Shown: piece after piece, positions 8,031-15,371 of the stretch
How the letters are laid out: every line of letters begins with the position of its first letter
How positions within the stretch are numbered: position 1 is the stretch's first letter
DNA from: Methylobacterium haplocladii
Lineage (GTDB): Bacteria; Pseudomonadota; Alphaproteobacteria; Rhizobiales; Beijerinckiaceae
Length of the DNA: 64,000 bases
Assembly: GCF_007992175.1 (NCBI RefSeq)
Contig: NZ_BJZT01000032.1
Coordinates: 1-64,000, forward strand
Direction of reading: 5' to 3'
Position numbers and translations under genes: made by a program
The notes under the pieces: model-generated
What the model was told of the DNA's origin: nothing
What the model saw: only the letters and a program-made list of their open reading frames with translations
The model's database searches: none

Positions 8031-8708
8031 TCAGGCCGCCCGCGCTGCCGCCCGAGACACCGTGAGCCCCGGCGCGTAGCCGAGCAACTCCAGATCCGGC
8101 CGGGACAGCGGAGGCCGCCCGAACGACGGCTCCCAGGTCGCGACGGCCTCGTCCTGCGGCTGCCGGCGCATGATGCCGACGTTCAGATCCCACAGTGCGG
8201 CCTCGATCAGGCGCAGGCCGAGCGGGGCGAGCTTACCGCGCCAGAGGTCGGCGGGGTTCTCGCCGGTCTCGACGAAGACGAAATCCTGGGCCGCGATGTC
8301 GCCGCCGTCGACGCGCTCGGACAGCCAGAACACGGTGCCGCCGGTGACGGCATCGCCCATGGCGAGCGTCCAGCGGATGGCGTCGCGGCCGCGGTGCCGG
8401 GGCAGGAGAGAAGGGTGGTAGCCGAGCGCCCCGAACCGAGCCCGCATCCGGGTTTTGCGGCCGATGAACTCGTGGCTGTGCGCGGCGAGGATCAGGTCGA
8501 CGCCCTCGGGCAGGGTGTGCGCGTCGAGCCGCCCGGATTCGAGCCACGGCACACCGGCGAGGCCAGCCGCGGCGCGGAGCTTGTCCTCTCGTTGACCGGT
8601 CCCGTCGAACGCGGGAGACGAGACGCCGGCGATGGTGTGACCGAGACGCTGGACCAGCCGAAACACGTCGGCGCCGAACATCTTCTGGCCGGAGATGTAG
8701 ATCTTCAC
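8031..8708 (-). CDS. Formyltransferase-like enzyme lacking the catalytic Asn
   Basis: The start is placed at GTG 8708 behind a GAGGG site, giving 225 residues, the size of a lone N-terminal formyl_transferase (Rossmann) domain. It lacks the C-terminal domain of methionyl-tRNA formyltransferase. Seen are the phosphate/folate-side start VKIYISGQKMFGADV, the loop HPSLLPRHRGRDAI, and VDGGDIAAQ carrying the conserved Asp. The family normally has Asn-x-His before PSLLP; here the Asn position is Gly (ALGYHPS). It may therefore act on another formyl substrate or be a sugar/nucleotide formyltransferase relative. It is divergent from the ASCH gene 30 bases away. Confidence 0.72.
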   Translation of the reverse strand: MKIYISGQKMFGADVFRLVQRLGHTIAGVSSPAFDGTGQREDKLRAAAGLAGVPWLESGRLDAHTLPEGVDLILAAHSHEFIGRKTRMRARFGALGYHPSLLPRHRGRDAIRWTLAMGDAVTGGTVFWLSERVDGGDIAAQDFVFVETGENPADLWRGKLAPLGLRLIEAALWDLNVGIMRRQPQDEAVATWEPSFGRPPLSRPDLELLGYAPGLTVSRAAARAA

Positions 8709-8738
8709 GCTGTACCCTCGAAGCGGACCCGAACGGCG

Positions 8739-9134
8739 ATGGTCGCCTACAATTTCCCGGACTGGATGGTCCCCGGCATCCTGTCCGGCGCGAAGACGCA
8801 CACGGTGCGCAAGCCGAAGACGCCGCCCTATCGGCACGCTGCGCCGGGTGACCGGATCCGGCTCTACGCCGGCATGCGCACCAAGGCGTCGCGGATCATC
8901 CTCGAGCCGGTGTGCTCAACGCTGCAGGCCGCGGATTTCGTGTTCCCTGCACGTGCCGGCGCGACGACCTTCACGCTCGACGGCCAGCACGTCGATCCCG
9001 AGGCCTTCGCGATCGCCGACGGCTTCCGCGACCTCGCGCACATGCGGGGGTTCTGGTTCGCGACGCACGCGCCGCGCGGCGCCGAGACGCTCGTGTTCAG
9101 CGGGGCGCTGATCGCTTGGACTTCGGAAGCTTGA
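8739..9134 (+). CDS. ASCH-domain-like protein
   Basis: Starting at ATG 8739 the product has 131 residues. The opening NFPDWMVPGILSGAKTHTVR is the usual ASCH/PUA-like start (hydrophobic strand, then G-K-x-x-T-x-R), and a later strand segment reads APGDRIRLYAGM. ASCH domains bind nucleic acid, and some are amidohydrolases on modified nucleobases. Its 3' end overlaps the convergent ABC-GNAT gene by 38 bases. A second ASCH protein is encoded at 52138-52869. Confidence 0.68.
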   Translation: MVAYNFPDWMVPGILSGAKTHTVRKPKTPPYRHAAPGDRIRLYAGMRTKASRIILEPVCSTLQAADFVFPARAGATTFTLDGQHVDPEAFAIADGFRDLAHMRGFWFATHAPRGAETLVFSGALIAWTSEA

Positions 9135-10302
9135 TCGTCGGGACGGCGTCGAGGCCCTTCTGGCCGTAGAACCGGAAGCCTTGGACCGCCCTCATATGGC
9201 CGCCATAGCCGACGGCAGAGATCGCCGCGCCCGTTTGGGGTTGGCACCGCGATGAGGCGTTGATCGAGGCCTTAGACTTTCCCTTGTGAACGCCGTGCAG
9301 CACGGCCGACAGCTGCCGCCAGCGCCGATCCCGACGGAATACGGCACACAGCTGCGGGTGCGAGGTGTGGAAGATCGTCGTCGTCTTGCGACCGGGTAGG
9401 CGGGCGAACTCGTCGCCCCGCTCCTGCATCGCGCAGATCTCGTTCAAGAATCGGAAGCCGACGCCGGCGCCTTGCCATTCCGGCATGACGACGAGGCGGC
9501 AGGCTCGGGCCTCTACAGACTTGCCCTTCACGTTCGATGCGACACCGAGATGGCAGACCAGTTCGCCATCCACCGTCCCGACGTAATAGCTCGCCCCGAC
9601 CATGCGGGGCAGTTTCAGATAGTGATGCGGCTCAAAGAGCGGCCAGTAACGTCCGTCGACCTTCCAGATTTGCAGATTAAACTGAGGTCGTCGAAGACGC
9701 CCCCTTGCGAAGGTCTTCTTCGCCGTGTCGAAAACCCAGTCGGGTTCCAGCCACTCGATCACGTCGTAGTGCGGCGTGAGCAGGACGACCTTGCGGTCAA
9801 GGAGCCGGCGCCATGACTTCGAGAAGGCCAGGGCACCGAATTTCGCGATCTGCCGGTCCACGACCGACGTGAACTCGTCGACCACCGCCGTGGCGGGTGC
9901 CTCGCAAATCAGGCGCGCGAGATCCGCGCGGAATTTCTCGCCGTTCGACAGCACCTGGTAGGGGCGCAGCCAGGTCGGCACCGAGCCGAGCCCGACCGAG
10001 CCCAGCGCCGCGGTGACGTCGTTGAAGTCGCCCCCGGGCGCCAGTGCGTCGACGATGGGGCGATCGTTCGGCCACTCGGGCTGCCACAGCGCCTCGGGGC
10101 CGCCGAACACCTTGCAGCCGATCGAGGTCTTGCCCGAGCCCGACGGCCCGACCACTACGCCGATCTGCCACTTGCCGTCGTCGATATCGAGGTCGGCATC
10201 GAGGTCGAAATCACAGCCCTTTTCTGCGTTGAAGAGCGAACGGACTCGGGCTGCACGGTAGCTCTGAAAATCAGAGCATCGGTTTCGAACTTGGATCTTC
10301 AC
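9097..10302 (-). CDS. ABC-type ATPase fused to a GNAT (Mom-like) acyltransferase domain
   Basis: The protein has 401 residues and two domains. The ABC ATPase has Walker A GPSGSGKTS (52-60), signature LSNGE (118-122), Walker B AVVDEF (139-144) and an H-loop TPHYD (about His178), with no membrane part, so it is not a transporter. Residues about 225-340 form a GNAT domain (YYVGTVDGELVCHLGVAS, then the acetyl-CoA-binding VMPEWQGAGVGFRF). The combination matches the COG2401 class of ABC-ATPase/acetyltransferase fusions, whose GNAT part resembles phage Mu Mom, the adenine-modifying enzyme. It is next to a ParB-like protein and an HNH protein on the same transcript. A DNA-modification role is inferred. 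Confidence 0.8.
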   Translation of the reverse strand: MKIQVRNRCSDFQSYRAARVRSLFNAEKGCDFDLDADLDIDDGKWQIGVVVGPSGSGKTSIGCKVFGGPEALWQPEWPNDRPIVDALAPGGDFNDVTAALGSVGLGSVPTWLRPYQVLSNGEKFRADLARLICEAPATAVVDEFTSVVDRQIAKFGALAFSKSWRRLLDRKVVLLTPHYDVIEWLEPDWVFDTAKKTFARGRLRRPQFNLQIWKVDGRYWPLFEPHHYLKLPRMVGASYYVGTVDGELVCHLGVASNVKGKSVEARACRLVVMPEWQGAGVGFRFLNEICAMQERGDEFARLPGRKTTTIFHTSHPQLCAVFRRDRRWRQLSAVLHGVHKGKSKASINASSRCQPQTGAAISAVGYGGHMRAVQGFRFYGQKGLDAVPTIKLPKSKRSAPR

Positions 10303-10312
10303 CGGCGCCCCC

Positions 10313-10870
10313 TCACGTGGTCACGACCTTCACGGTCAGGCCCTCGCCCTGCAGCCGCTCGAACATCGCCTTCTGCTCGACCTCGTCCCCGCAGATGACG
10401 ATGACGCCGAACTGCTCCTGGTATTTGTCGTCGGGCGGATCCTCGATGCCGTCGTCCGGAGCGGCCTCGTCCGGGTCCAGCACCACGGAGATCTCCCCGA
10501 CGTCGAAGCCGGTCAGTCCGAGGTCGAAGTCCATGGCCTGAAGCTCCTGAAATTCGATCTTCAGAAGCTCGTTGTCCCACTTTGCCCAGTTGGCCGACTT
10601 GTTCGCCAGCAGCCGGAACGCCTTCACCTGCGCTTCCGATAGATCATCGGCGATCGCGACGGAGACTTTGGGCAGGCCGAGCTTCCGTGCTGCCTTCAGC
10701 CGAAGGTGGCCGTCAATGACCGTGCCGTCGGATTTGGCGACGATCGGTATGCGGAATCCGAACTCGCGGATCGCCGCACACATCTCGTCGACGACGTCAT
10801 CGTTCTTCCGTGGATTCCTCGCGTACTCAACCAGTCGGTCGATCGCCCATTCTTGGACCTTCAAGCTCAC
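10313..10870 (-). CDS. ParB/Srx-like (ParBc N-terminal domain) protein
   Basis: The 185-residue protein carries the ParB N-terminal nuclease/CTPase-like fold: an R-N-P-R-like start (LVEYARNPRKND), the IREFGFRIPIVAK strand, and box II as VIDGHLRLKAARKLG. It lacks the central HTH of a true partition ParB, so it is a phage ParBc protein of the kind usually paired with a DNA methyltransferase. Here the partner is the ABC-GNAT protein 10 bases downstream. The C-terminal VIVICGDEVEQKAMFERL looks like an added beta-alpha unit. The start lies inside the HNH gene (44-base overlap). Confidence 0.85.
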   Translation of the reverse strand: MSLKVQEWAIDRLVEYARNPRKNDDVVDEMCAAIREFGFRIPIVAKSDGTVIDGHLRLKAARKLGLPKVSVAIADDLSEAQVKAFRLLANKSANWAKWDNELLKIEFQELQAMDFDLGLTGFDVGEISVVLDPDEAAPDDGIEDPPDDKYQEQFGVIVICGDEVEQKAMFERLQGEGLTVKVVTT

Positions 10871-11555
10871 GCCAAACCTCCAGAAGCATCATGCGTGTCG
10901 CGTCTCGGCGCTCCGCGAGCATGCTTCGCCAAGCGAAGCGCTCCACCGGCCCGAACCCGAATTTTTCCGTTTCCACCAAGGCCATCTCGACCACCTTGTG
11001 GTGGCGGGTGCACAGCACGGCGAGATTCGGTTGGCGGTTGTCGAACGTGAGGCGCCAGGGAATGATGTGGTGGACCTGAAGGCGCTTCGTCGTCCCGCAC
11101 AGCCAGCAATACGGCGTCAGGCGAAGCGCCTCTTTGCGTACCTTGGCCCACTGGCTCCCGCGCCCAGTCTTTCGATCAGTCCGGCACAGGTGTCGTTCGT
11201 AGCAGGGGCGAGAACAGAAGCGAGCCGAGCTGTTCGTTTTGCCCGAGAGCTTGGACCGCGGCACCCGAAATGCTGTGTGGCAGGTCTCACAGACACGCTC
11301 AACCGATCTGGCCAATCGGGAGCACGTGACAGAGCAATATCGCCGTCCCGTGGAAGGCACAGTACGGAACTTCGTTCGGCAATGCTGGCAGCTTACGATG
11401 AGCGCGTGCCCGTCCGTGTGCTTCTTGCGGGTTAGCGCGCCCCTTGGGCCGCATTCCTTCGCTGCACATGGCTTGCATCGTAGAGCGATGTTGTCCTTTC
11501 GAACCGTCTCCACCAAGCCGCATGTGATGCATGTTCGAATACGAGTGTAGGGCAT
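10827..11555 (-). CDS. HNH endonuclease with multiple zinc ribbons
   Basis: The product has 242 residues. The first half contains several C-x2-C pairs (RTCITCGL, RCKPCAAK, CQHCRTKF, YCSVTC, CETCHTAF, FCSRPC). The second half is an HNH fold: a knuckle CWLCGTTKRLQVHHIIPW, then LAVLCTRHHKVVE. This is a DNA nuclease of the phage HNH type, possibly nicking or assisting packaging. It overlaps the ParB-like gene by 44 bases, so the three genes 11555-9097 form one translational unit. Confidence 0.82.
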   Translation of the reverse strand: MPYTRIRTCITCGLVETVRKDNIALRCKPCAAKECGPRGALTRKKHTDGHALIVSCQHCRTKFRTVPSTGRRYCSVTCSRLARSVERVCETCHTAFRVPRSKLSGKTNSSARFCSRPCYERHLCRTDRKTGRGSQWAKVRKEALRLTPYCWLCGTTKRLQVHHIIPWRLTFDNRQPNLAVLCTRHHKVVEMALVETEKFGFGPVERFAWRSMLAERRDATRMMLLEVWRELEGPRMGDRPTG

Positions 11556-11586
11556 CAGGCATTTTGCCTGGAAATGCTGCGTAATA

Positions 11587-11808
11587 CTACGAGACGACCA
11601 CTTTTCTCTTGCGCGGATTGAGTCGCCTTTCGAAAGACAGGACAGCCTCGAAAAGGTCGCCCCCGGCGTTTAGATCCGCCAGCATCGTATCGAAGTCACT
11701 GCGCCCGCGCGTGAGACGAATGAAGTCCGGCGGCGTGTAGATCCGCTCACCGGTCTCCGCGATCGTGATCCAGAAGCGCTTCTGGTACTTGGTGAGGGCG
11801 AAGCTCAC
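11587..11808 (-). CDS. Small unknown protein, 73 aa
   Basis: GTG 11808 opens a 73-residue frame with strong GC3 bias. The sequence starts SFALTKYQKRFWITIAETG and ends in a basic tail ERRLNPRKRKVVVS. The start codon overlaps the stop of a 20-codon frame upstream, suggesting coupled translation. No family is recognised. Confidence 0.5.
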   Translation of the reverse strand: MSFALTKYQKRFWITIAETGERIYTPPDFIRLTRGRSDFDTMLADLNAGGDLFEAVLSFERRLNPRKRKVVVS

Positions 11809-11867
11809 CGGCGCAGGACGATCTGCGGCGCTTCCGGAGAAGGCGCCGGCCGGGTAGGTTTGGTCAT
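11805..11867 (-). CDS. Possible 20-residue leader peptide
   Basis: ATG 11867 opens a 20-codon proline-rich frame (MTKPTRPAPSPEAPQIVLRR) whose TGA overlaps the GTG start at 11808. The overlap is the only evidence; it may be a translated leader or chance. Confidence 0.25.
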   Translation of the reverse strand: MTKPTRPAPSPEAPQIVLRR

Positions 11868-11917
11868 GGATAGTCGAAGCCTTTTATAGGCGGGAATTTG
11901 GTAGGTATCGATCGTTA

Positions 11918-12145
11918 TCAAGCCGTGATCGACTTTACCGCCCACATGACCGCCTCTTCGATTTTCGTCTTGGCGAGGCTGACTTCCCGGCTGTTGCCGA
12001 GGCCGTCAACGAGTTCGAGGAATTCGAGGCCTTTATCTTTTACCGCAACCATGTTGGCCTTCTCGGCATCATTGAGGACGCGGTACTGGTGGCGCACGGA
12101 GTTGTTCGCCGTCCGCTGATCGGAGGCGCTTTCGATGGAAGCCAT
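11918..12145 (-). CDS. acb2: Acb2/Tad1-hairpin family protein (cyclic-nucleotide sponge, counter-defence)
   Basis: This compact 75-residue protein is made of two helices. The pattern RHQYRVLNDAEKANM (about 18-32) followed by a second helix GNSREVSLAKTKIEEAV and MWAVKSIT (about 50-74) is the signature arrangement of the Acb2/Tad1 hairpin family. Phage Acb2 proteins assemble as hexamers that sequester CBASS cyclic di- and trinucleotides and, in some cases, Thoeris gcADPR signals; known members are of similar length. The assignment is by sequence pattern from memory; ligand range cannot be read here. It lies upstream of small genes on the minus strand. Confidence 0.78.
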   Translation of the reverse strand: MASIESASDQRTANNSVRHQYRVLNDAEKANMVAVKDKGLEFLELVDGLGNSREVSLAKTKIEEAVMWAVKSITA

Positions 12146-12193
12146 CTGGCTGTTCCTTCTGCTGAAGCCGGATCATCCACCGGCACGGATTAT

Positions 12194-12451
12194 TTATTGC
12201 TTCCGGAACCGCCCGAGCCGATCGCGCTGAGGCACCGGCTTCAGGTCACCGGCCTGGACCAGCACGGCGGCGCGGGGCTCGCGTAGCACCATCCCGAACA
12301 GCACCACCGAGAACGCCAAGAGTGCGACGAGTCCAAGGCTAGTGGCTTCGACCGGCGCCCAGAGCTGATCCCGCACGCGCTCCTCGACGGTCGCGTAGCA
12401 CAGGGCACCGATGATCGCGCCGACGGCGGCGGCGAGAGACGTGCGCAGCAT
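12194..12451 (-). CDS. Small membrane protein, two TM segments
   Basis: The 85-residue product has two hydrophobic spans: residues about 5-20 (SLAAAVGAIIGALCYA) and about 38-57 (SLGLVALLAFSVVLFGMVL), separated by a charged loop, with a basic C-terminus. In a phage, a two-TM protein among other small secreted genes could be a holin or spanin component, but nothing decides this. It lies 12 bases after the next gene upstream. Confidence 0.55.
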   Translation of the reverse strand: MLRTSLAAAVGAIIGALCYATVEERVRDQLWAPVEATSLGLVALLAFSVVLFGMVLREPRAAVLVQAGDLKPVPQRDRLGRFRKQ

Positions 12452-12463
12452 GGCGGCCTCCGG

Positions 12464-12844
12464 TCAGTGGGCGGTCGGCACGACGGCGGGCGAGAACTCG
12501 CCACACCAGTGCTTGTCGAGCGTGACCGGCCATTCCCCCGCGACGGTCTCGCCGAAAGTCGGCGCGAACCGGCGGCATTCGCCGCCCTTGCTCGTCACCG
12601 GCATGTAGAAGCGGCAGGCCGCGCAAGTCTCCGGCGCGTGCAGCGCGGTCAGGCCTAGAGCCGGCACGTCCTCGGGGCGGACCAGGCTTACGTTCGGCGG
12701 GGCAGGCGGCTCCGGCATCGGGTCGAGCGGGGCCGCTTTCGCGACGACCGGCGTGGGCGCCTGGGCGGCGAGGACGGCCGTGGCTGCGACCATGGCGAGG
12801 GTCGCGAGGCCGTTGAGACGCGACGGACGAAGGCGAGCGGACAT
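12464..12844 (-). CDS. Secreted cysteine-containing protein, 126 aa
   Basis: The start is set at ATG 12844, giving a basic N-terminus and a hydrophobic signal-like segment (LNGLATLAMVAATAVLAAQA) with an Ala-rich cleavage region near residue 30. After a proline-rich linker comes a small domain with four cysteines (ETCAACRFYM, GGECRRF, KHWCGEF), suggesting disulphides or metal binding in the periplasm. The ATG overlaps the stop of the gene before. Function unknown. Confidence 0.55.
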   Translation of the reverse strand: MSARLRPSRLNGLATLAMVAATAVLAAQAPTPVVAKAAPLDPMPEPPAPPNVSLVRPEDVPALGLTALHAPETCAACRFYMPVTSKGGECRRFAPTFGETVAGEWPVTLDKHWCGEFSPAVVPTAH

Positions 12845-13095
12845 CAGGCGTCTCCAGGTAAAGGATCGTCGAAGCCGCCCGGCGCGCTGTCGCGCTGCGG
12901 GATCGGCGGGGCGAGGCGCGCGAGCCGTGCGCGAATGACGGGGTCGGGCTGCCAGCCTTGGACGGCCGCCATGTCGACGTAGTCGCGCGAGCTGATGAAG
13001 CCGGCGTCGCACAGCGCACGCACGGTGGCTTGGTCGAGTGCAGGCGCAGCGGCGCGAGGGACCGCCTCGCCGATCGGGGCGTGGTGCTTACCCAT
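12844..13095 (-). CDS. Small unknown protein, 83 aa
   Basis: The start is placed at ATG 13095 rather than further upstream because the preceding codons lack GC3 bias and the ATG overlaps the previous stop by 8 bases. The sequence has a helical DNA-binding-like centre (ALDQATVRALCDAGFISSRD) and a proline-rich tail. No family is recognised. Confidence 0.5.
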   Translation of the reverse strand: MGKHHAPIGEAVPRAAAPALDQATVRALCDAGFISSRDYVDMAAVQGWQPDPVIRARLARLAPPIPQRDSAPGGFDDPLPGDA

Positions 13096-13294
13096 GGCGC
13101 TTCTCGCAAACGATCTTGATGTACCGGCGCTCGGCGCGATCGACGCCAAGGGAATCGGCGGCCACGACCTGACCGGCCATGCCGCATTCGGTCGGCATGG
13201 CGACGGGTCGGGTGACGACATCGAGGGCGGTGGCGCGGGTGCAGTCGGCGGGCGCCGTCGAAAACATGCAGACGAGGATGACGGCGAGCATCAC
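13088..13294 (-). CDS. Small secreted protein, 68 aa
   Basis: The frame opens at GTG 13294 or ATG 13291. The first 18 residues form a short signal peptide (MLAVILVCMFSTAPADC). A cysteine after the hydrophobic stretch would also permit a lipoprotein, though the lipobox is poor. It is part of the overlapping chain of small genes at 12.2-13.6 kb. Function unknown; a lysis accessory is possible. Confidence 0.45.
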   Translation of the reverse strand: MMLAVILVCMFSTAPADCTRATALDVVTRPVAMPTECGMAGQVVAADSLGVDRAERRYIKIVCEKRHG

Positions 13295-13631
13295 GCGCTC
13301 CGAAGTTCGAGGACGGGCGCGCAGCGGGCTTGGATCGCGACTGCCCGGCGGGGAGGGCGGGCGGCTTCAGCGCGCCAGCCCGGATGCCCGCGATGATGAG
13401 GTCGAGGCGTGCGCGGCAGGCGTCGCGCTTCCGCCAAGGCGTCCGCGATGCGCCGAGCAGTCGGCAGACCTCGCCCTGGCAGGCCCGCATCTCCAGGCGA
13501 TAGCCGGTGATGGTCAGGTCCTCGTCGGCGGCGCGGGCCCGTCCCGGCAGGGGCAGGAGCAGGCCGAGACCGAAGCCGATCAGGGCGAAAGGAACGAGCG
13601 GGCGCAGCCCGCGGGGCTTGGATGCGAGCAT
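13291..13631 (-). CDS. Signal-peptide protein with uncertain 3' end (possible frameshift)
   Basis: ATG 13631 starts a protein with a clear signal sequence (LVPFALIGFGLGLLLPLPG ... ARA) and a mature part TGYRLEMRACQGEVCRLLG. In its own frame no stop occurs until 12339, running through four other genes with poor codon bias, so the frame as it stands is not credible to the end. A shift of frame near 13365 would end at TGA 13291-13293, overlapping the next start in the usual way. Either a sequencing or real frameshift, or an unusually long overlap, is present. The interval given assumes the shifted ending. Confidence 0.4.
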
Positions 13632-13679
13632 GACGACCACCGAAGGGGAGGGCTGGTCCGGGCCGAGACCCGGTAGGGG

Positions 13680-13889
13680 TTAGCGGCGGGCGAAGTCGCG
13701 CCGGCCGGAATCGGCAAAGCGGCCGCGGGCCGGCTGAGCCGTGCGGCGCGGAGCCTGCGCGCGCTCGGACGCCCCGAGATCGAAGCCCTCGTCGTAGGAG
13801 GCCGGGCAGATCGTGGCGGCGAGCGCGACGACGCGCGACTTACCGTGCCGACCGCGCCAGCGGCCGACAGCGAAGGAGACAGAGCACAT
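13680..13889 (-). CDS. Small basic unknown protein, 69 aa
   Basis: ATG 13889 opens a frame with consistent GC3 bias. The product is Arg-rich at both ends with a short hydrophobic centre (SRVVALAATICPASY). It sits 33 bases after the proline-rich gene upstream and is not recognised. Confidence 0.45.
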   Translation of the reverse strand: MCSVSFAVGRWRGRHGKSRVVALAATICPASYDEGFDLGASERAQAPRRTAQPARGRFADSGRRDFARR

Positions 13890-13922
13890 GGAGGTTCTCG
13901 CGGTGAGCGCCGGGGCGGCGGC

Positions 13923-14075
13923 TTAGTGGACCGGGTAGGATCGGGGCTTCCGGCCGGGGACGGGCTCGACCCGGCTGGTGAGGATGGCGACGATCGGCGG
14001 GACCTTCGGCGCCGGCGGAGCAGGGGGCGCCGGCGGCGCGGCCAGCACCGCGATGGTGAGGAGGGCGGGGATCAT
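13923..14075 (-). CDS. Short proline-rich secreted peptide, 50 aa
   Basis: ATG 14075 overlaps the upstream stop (14072) by 4 bases. The frame encodes a hydrophobic signal (MIPALLTIAVLAAPPAP), a proline/alanine run, and a basic C-terminus RKPRSYPVH. Proline-rich small outer-membrane lipoprotein-like peptides can be spanin subunits, but there is no lipobox cysteine. Supported mainly by the coupling overlap. Confidence 0.4.
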   Translation of the reverse strand: MIPALLTIAVLAAPPAPPAPPAPKVPPIVAILTSRVEPVPGRKPRSYPVH

Positions 14076-14278
14076 GCGGTAGCCCCGCGCAGGATGACGC
14101 GATCGGCGTCGCCGACCCGCATCGCGAGGTAGAAGGACAGCGGCTGGTAGCCGGACAGCGTGACATGCGGCGGGACGAGGTAGATCCCGTTCGGCAGCGG
14201 GCCGTTCTCGTCGAGCTCGGCCGCGGATGCCGTCGGCACCAGCAGCCAGGAGAACCAGCGCTTTAGAAAACCGGTCAT
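14072..14278 (-). CDS. Small unknown protein, 68 aa
   Basis: The start at ATG 14278 is favoured by the 4-base overlap with the preceding gene. The N-terminal MTGFLKRWFSWLLVPTASAAE may be a signal or amphipathic helix. The rest is a small beta-rich part (PPHVTLSGYQPLSFYLAMRV). Function unknown. Confidence 0.45.
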   Translation of the reverse strand: MTGFLKRWFSWLLVPTASAAELDENGPLPNGIYLVPPHVTLSGYQPLSFYLAMRVGDADRVILRGATA

Positions 14279-14547
14279 GCTGCCATCCTCATCGCGACGG
14301 GGCTGCCGCCGAGGTCGTCGGTCGGAATGCCGCGCGACGGCGCGACGACAACCGCCCAGCGATCGTGCCCGAGGTGCTCGCGGGCGTAGGCGCCAGCGCT
14401 CTCTTCGGATGAGAACAGTTCGGCCCGCTGGATGTCCTTGGCCCAGATGAAGGGCCGCCAGCCCTTGGCATGCTCGCCGACGGTGTCCGGCAGGGTGAGG
14501 TAGCGGACGGCGCGGCCGGCGCCGAAGCGGATTGCGAACGCGGCCAT
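14275..14547 (-). CDS. Unknown protein, 90 aa
   Basis: This member of the overlapping chain (4-base overlap downstream, 1-base upstream) has the segments RYLTLPDTVGEHAKGWRPFI and EESAGAYAREHLGHDRW, suggesting a small alpha/beta domain. No family is recognised. Confidence 0.5.
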   Translation of the reverse strand: MAAFAIRFGAGRAVRYLTLPDTVGEHAKGWRPFIWAKDIQRAELFSSEESAGAYAREHLGHDRWAVVVAPSRGIPTDDLGGSPVAMRMAA

Positions 14548-14870
14548 CAGGCCCTCCAGACTTGGCCGAGTGCAGCGGCGTAGGCACGCTGCGCGGCGAG
14601 GAAGGGCCCGCGCACGATGCGGGGGGTCACGCCGGAGAACGGAGCTTCGTCAGCCTCGGTCGGGGCGGCGACGATACGGGTTGCCTCGGCGACGTCGACA
14701 CCGCGCCGGACCTGCACGAGGCGGCGCATCGCCGGCAGCTCGGCGTGGGAGTGCACGAGCAGGATCGCCCCCTTCGCGGGGAGCGCGTCGACTGCTTTGT
14801 TCAGGGCGCGAAGGTGCGTTTGCTCGAGCGTGCCCGTGCGGGCCGCTGCCGAGCGATCAGGTGATGGCAT
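14547..14870 (-). CDS. Unknown Rossmann-like protein, 107 aa
   Basis: A strand GAILLVHSHAELPAMRRL followed by TRIVAAPTEADEAPFSG gives a beta-alpha-beta pattern. The same order (short strand after D-A-x-P-x-x-G-A-I, then a V-V-A-E/P-T strand) occurs in the protein at 14940-15371, so the two are probably diverged paralogues. Function unknown. Confidence 0.5.
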   Translation of the reverse strand: MPSPDRSAAARTGTLEQTHLRALNKAVDALPAKGAILLVHSHAELPAMRRLVQVRRGVDVAEATRIVAAPTEADEAPFSGVTPRIVRGPFLAAQRAYAAALGQVWRA

Positions 14871-14939
14871 GTTGGGGGAAGCCGGATGCGAGCGTGCGTC
14901 AGACGCCGGGGGCGTCGCGAAACGAGGAGCCGGGCCGGC

Positions 14940-15371
14940 TCAGGGCTGGGCGTCACCGAAGACGAGGCTGCGGATCACTTCCGGCGGCAGCACCGCGCGG
15001 ACGCGGTCACTGATCGCGGCCAGGTCGGCCGACCGCTTGGCGGCGGCCCGTTCGAGCCGCTCGACCCGACGCTGCTGTGCGCGGACACGGTTCAGAACGA
15101 CGCCGGCCGGCCGGATGACCGGCAGCGTCTGGCCGGTGAGATGAGCGCGCTCGGCGTCCGCCGTTTCGGCGACGACGACCCAGACCCAACGCAGGGTCTC
15201 GATCTCGTACCGGTCCCGGAGCAAGCGGATGATGTACTCCGCCATCGCCTTCGACGTGGTGACGATGATGGCGCCGTCGTTCGGAACCGCATCGAGCGTC
15301 GCGAGCAAGGTGGCCCGGGCGACCGTGCGCTCAGCGGCGCGTGCCGCGCGCAGGGCAGGTGCAGTGCTCAC
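14940..15371 (-). CDS. Unknown Rossmann-like protein, 143 aa
   Basis: The segments LDAVPNDGAIIVTTSKAMAE and LRWVWVVVAETADAERAHL are followed by a long helix ending RVERLERAAAKRSADLA. It resembles the shorter neighbour at 14547-14870 in the first two parts. It is coupled to the preceding gene by a 4-base overlap. No catalytic motif is seen and the function is unknown. Confidence 0.5.
   Translation of the reverse strand: MSTAPALRAARAAERTVARATLLATLDAVPNDGAIIVTTSKAMAEYIIRLLRDRYEIETLRWVWVVVAETADAERAHLTGQTLPVIRPAGVVLNRVRAQQRRVERLERAAAKRSADLAAISDRVRAVLPPEVIRSLVFGDAQP

Noticed and set aside
10313-10870. ParB partner of a second partition system
   Set aside because: It lacks the central HTH and a ParA neighbour; it is a phage ParBc protein, and the partition genes are repA/repB.
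12339-13290. Continuation of the 13631 frame to 12339
   Set aside because: It overlaps four better-supported genes and has Arg-rich shadow composition.
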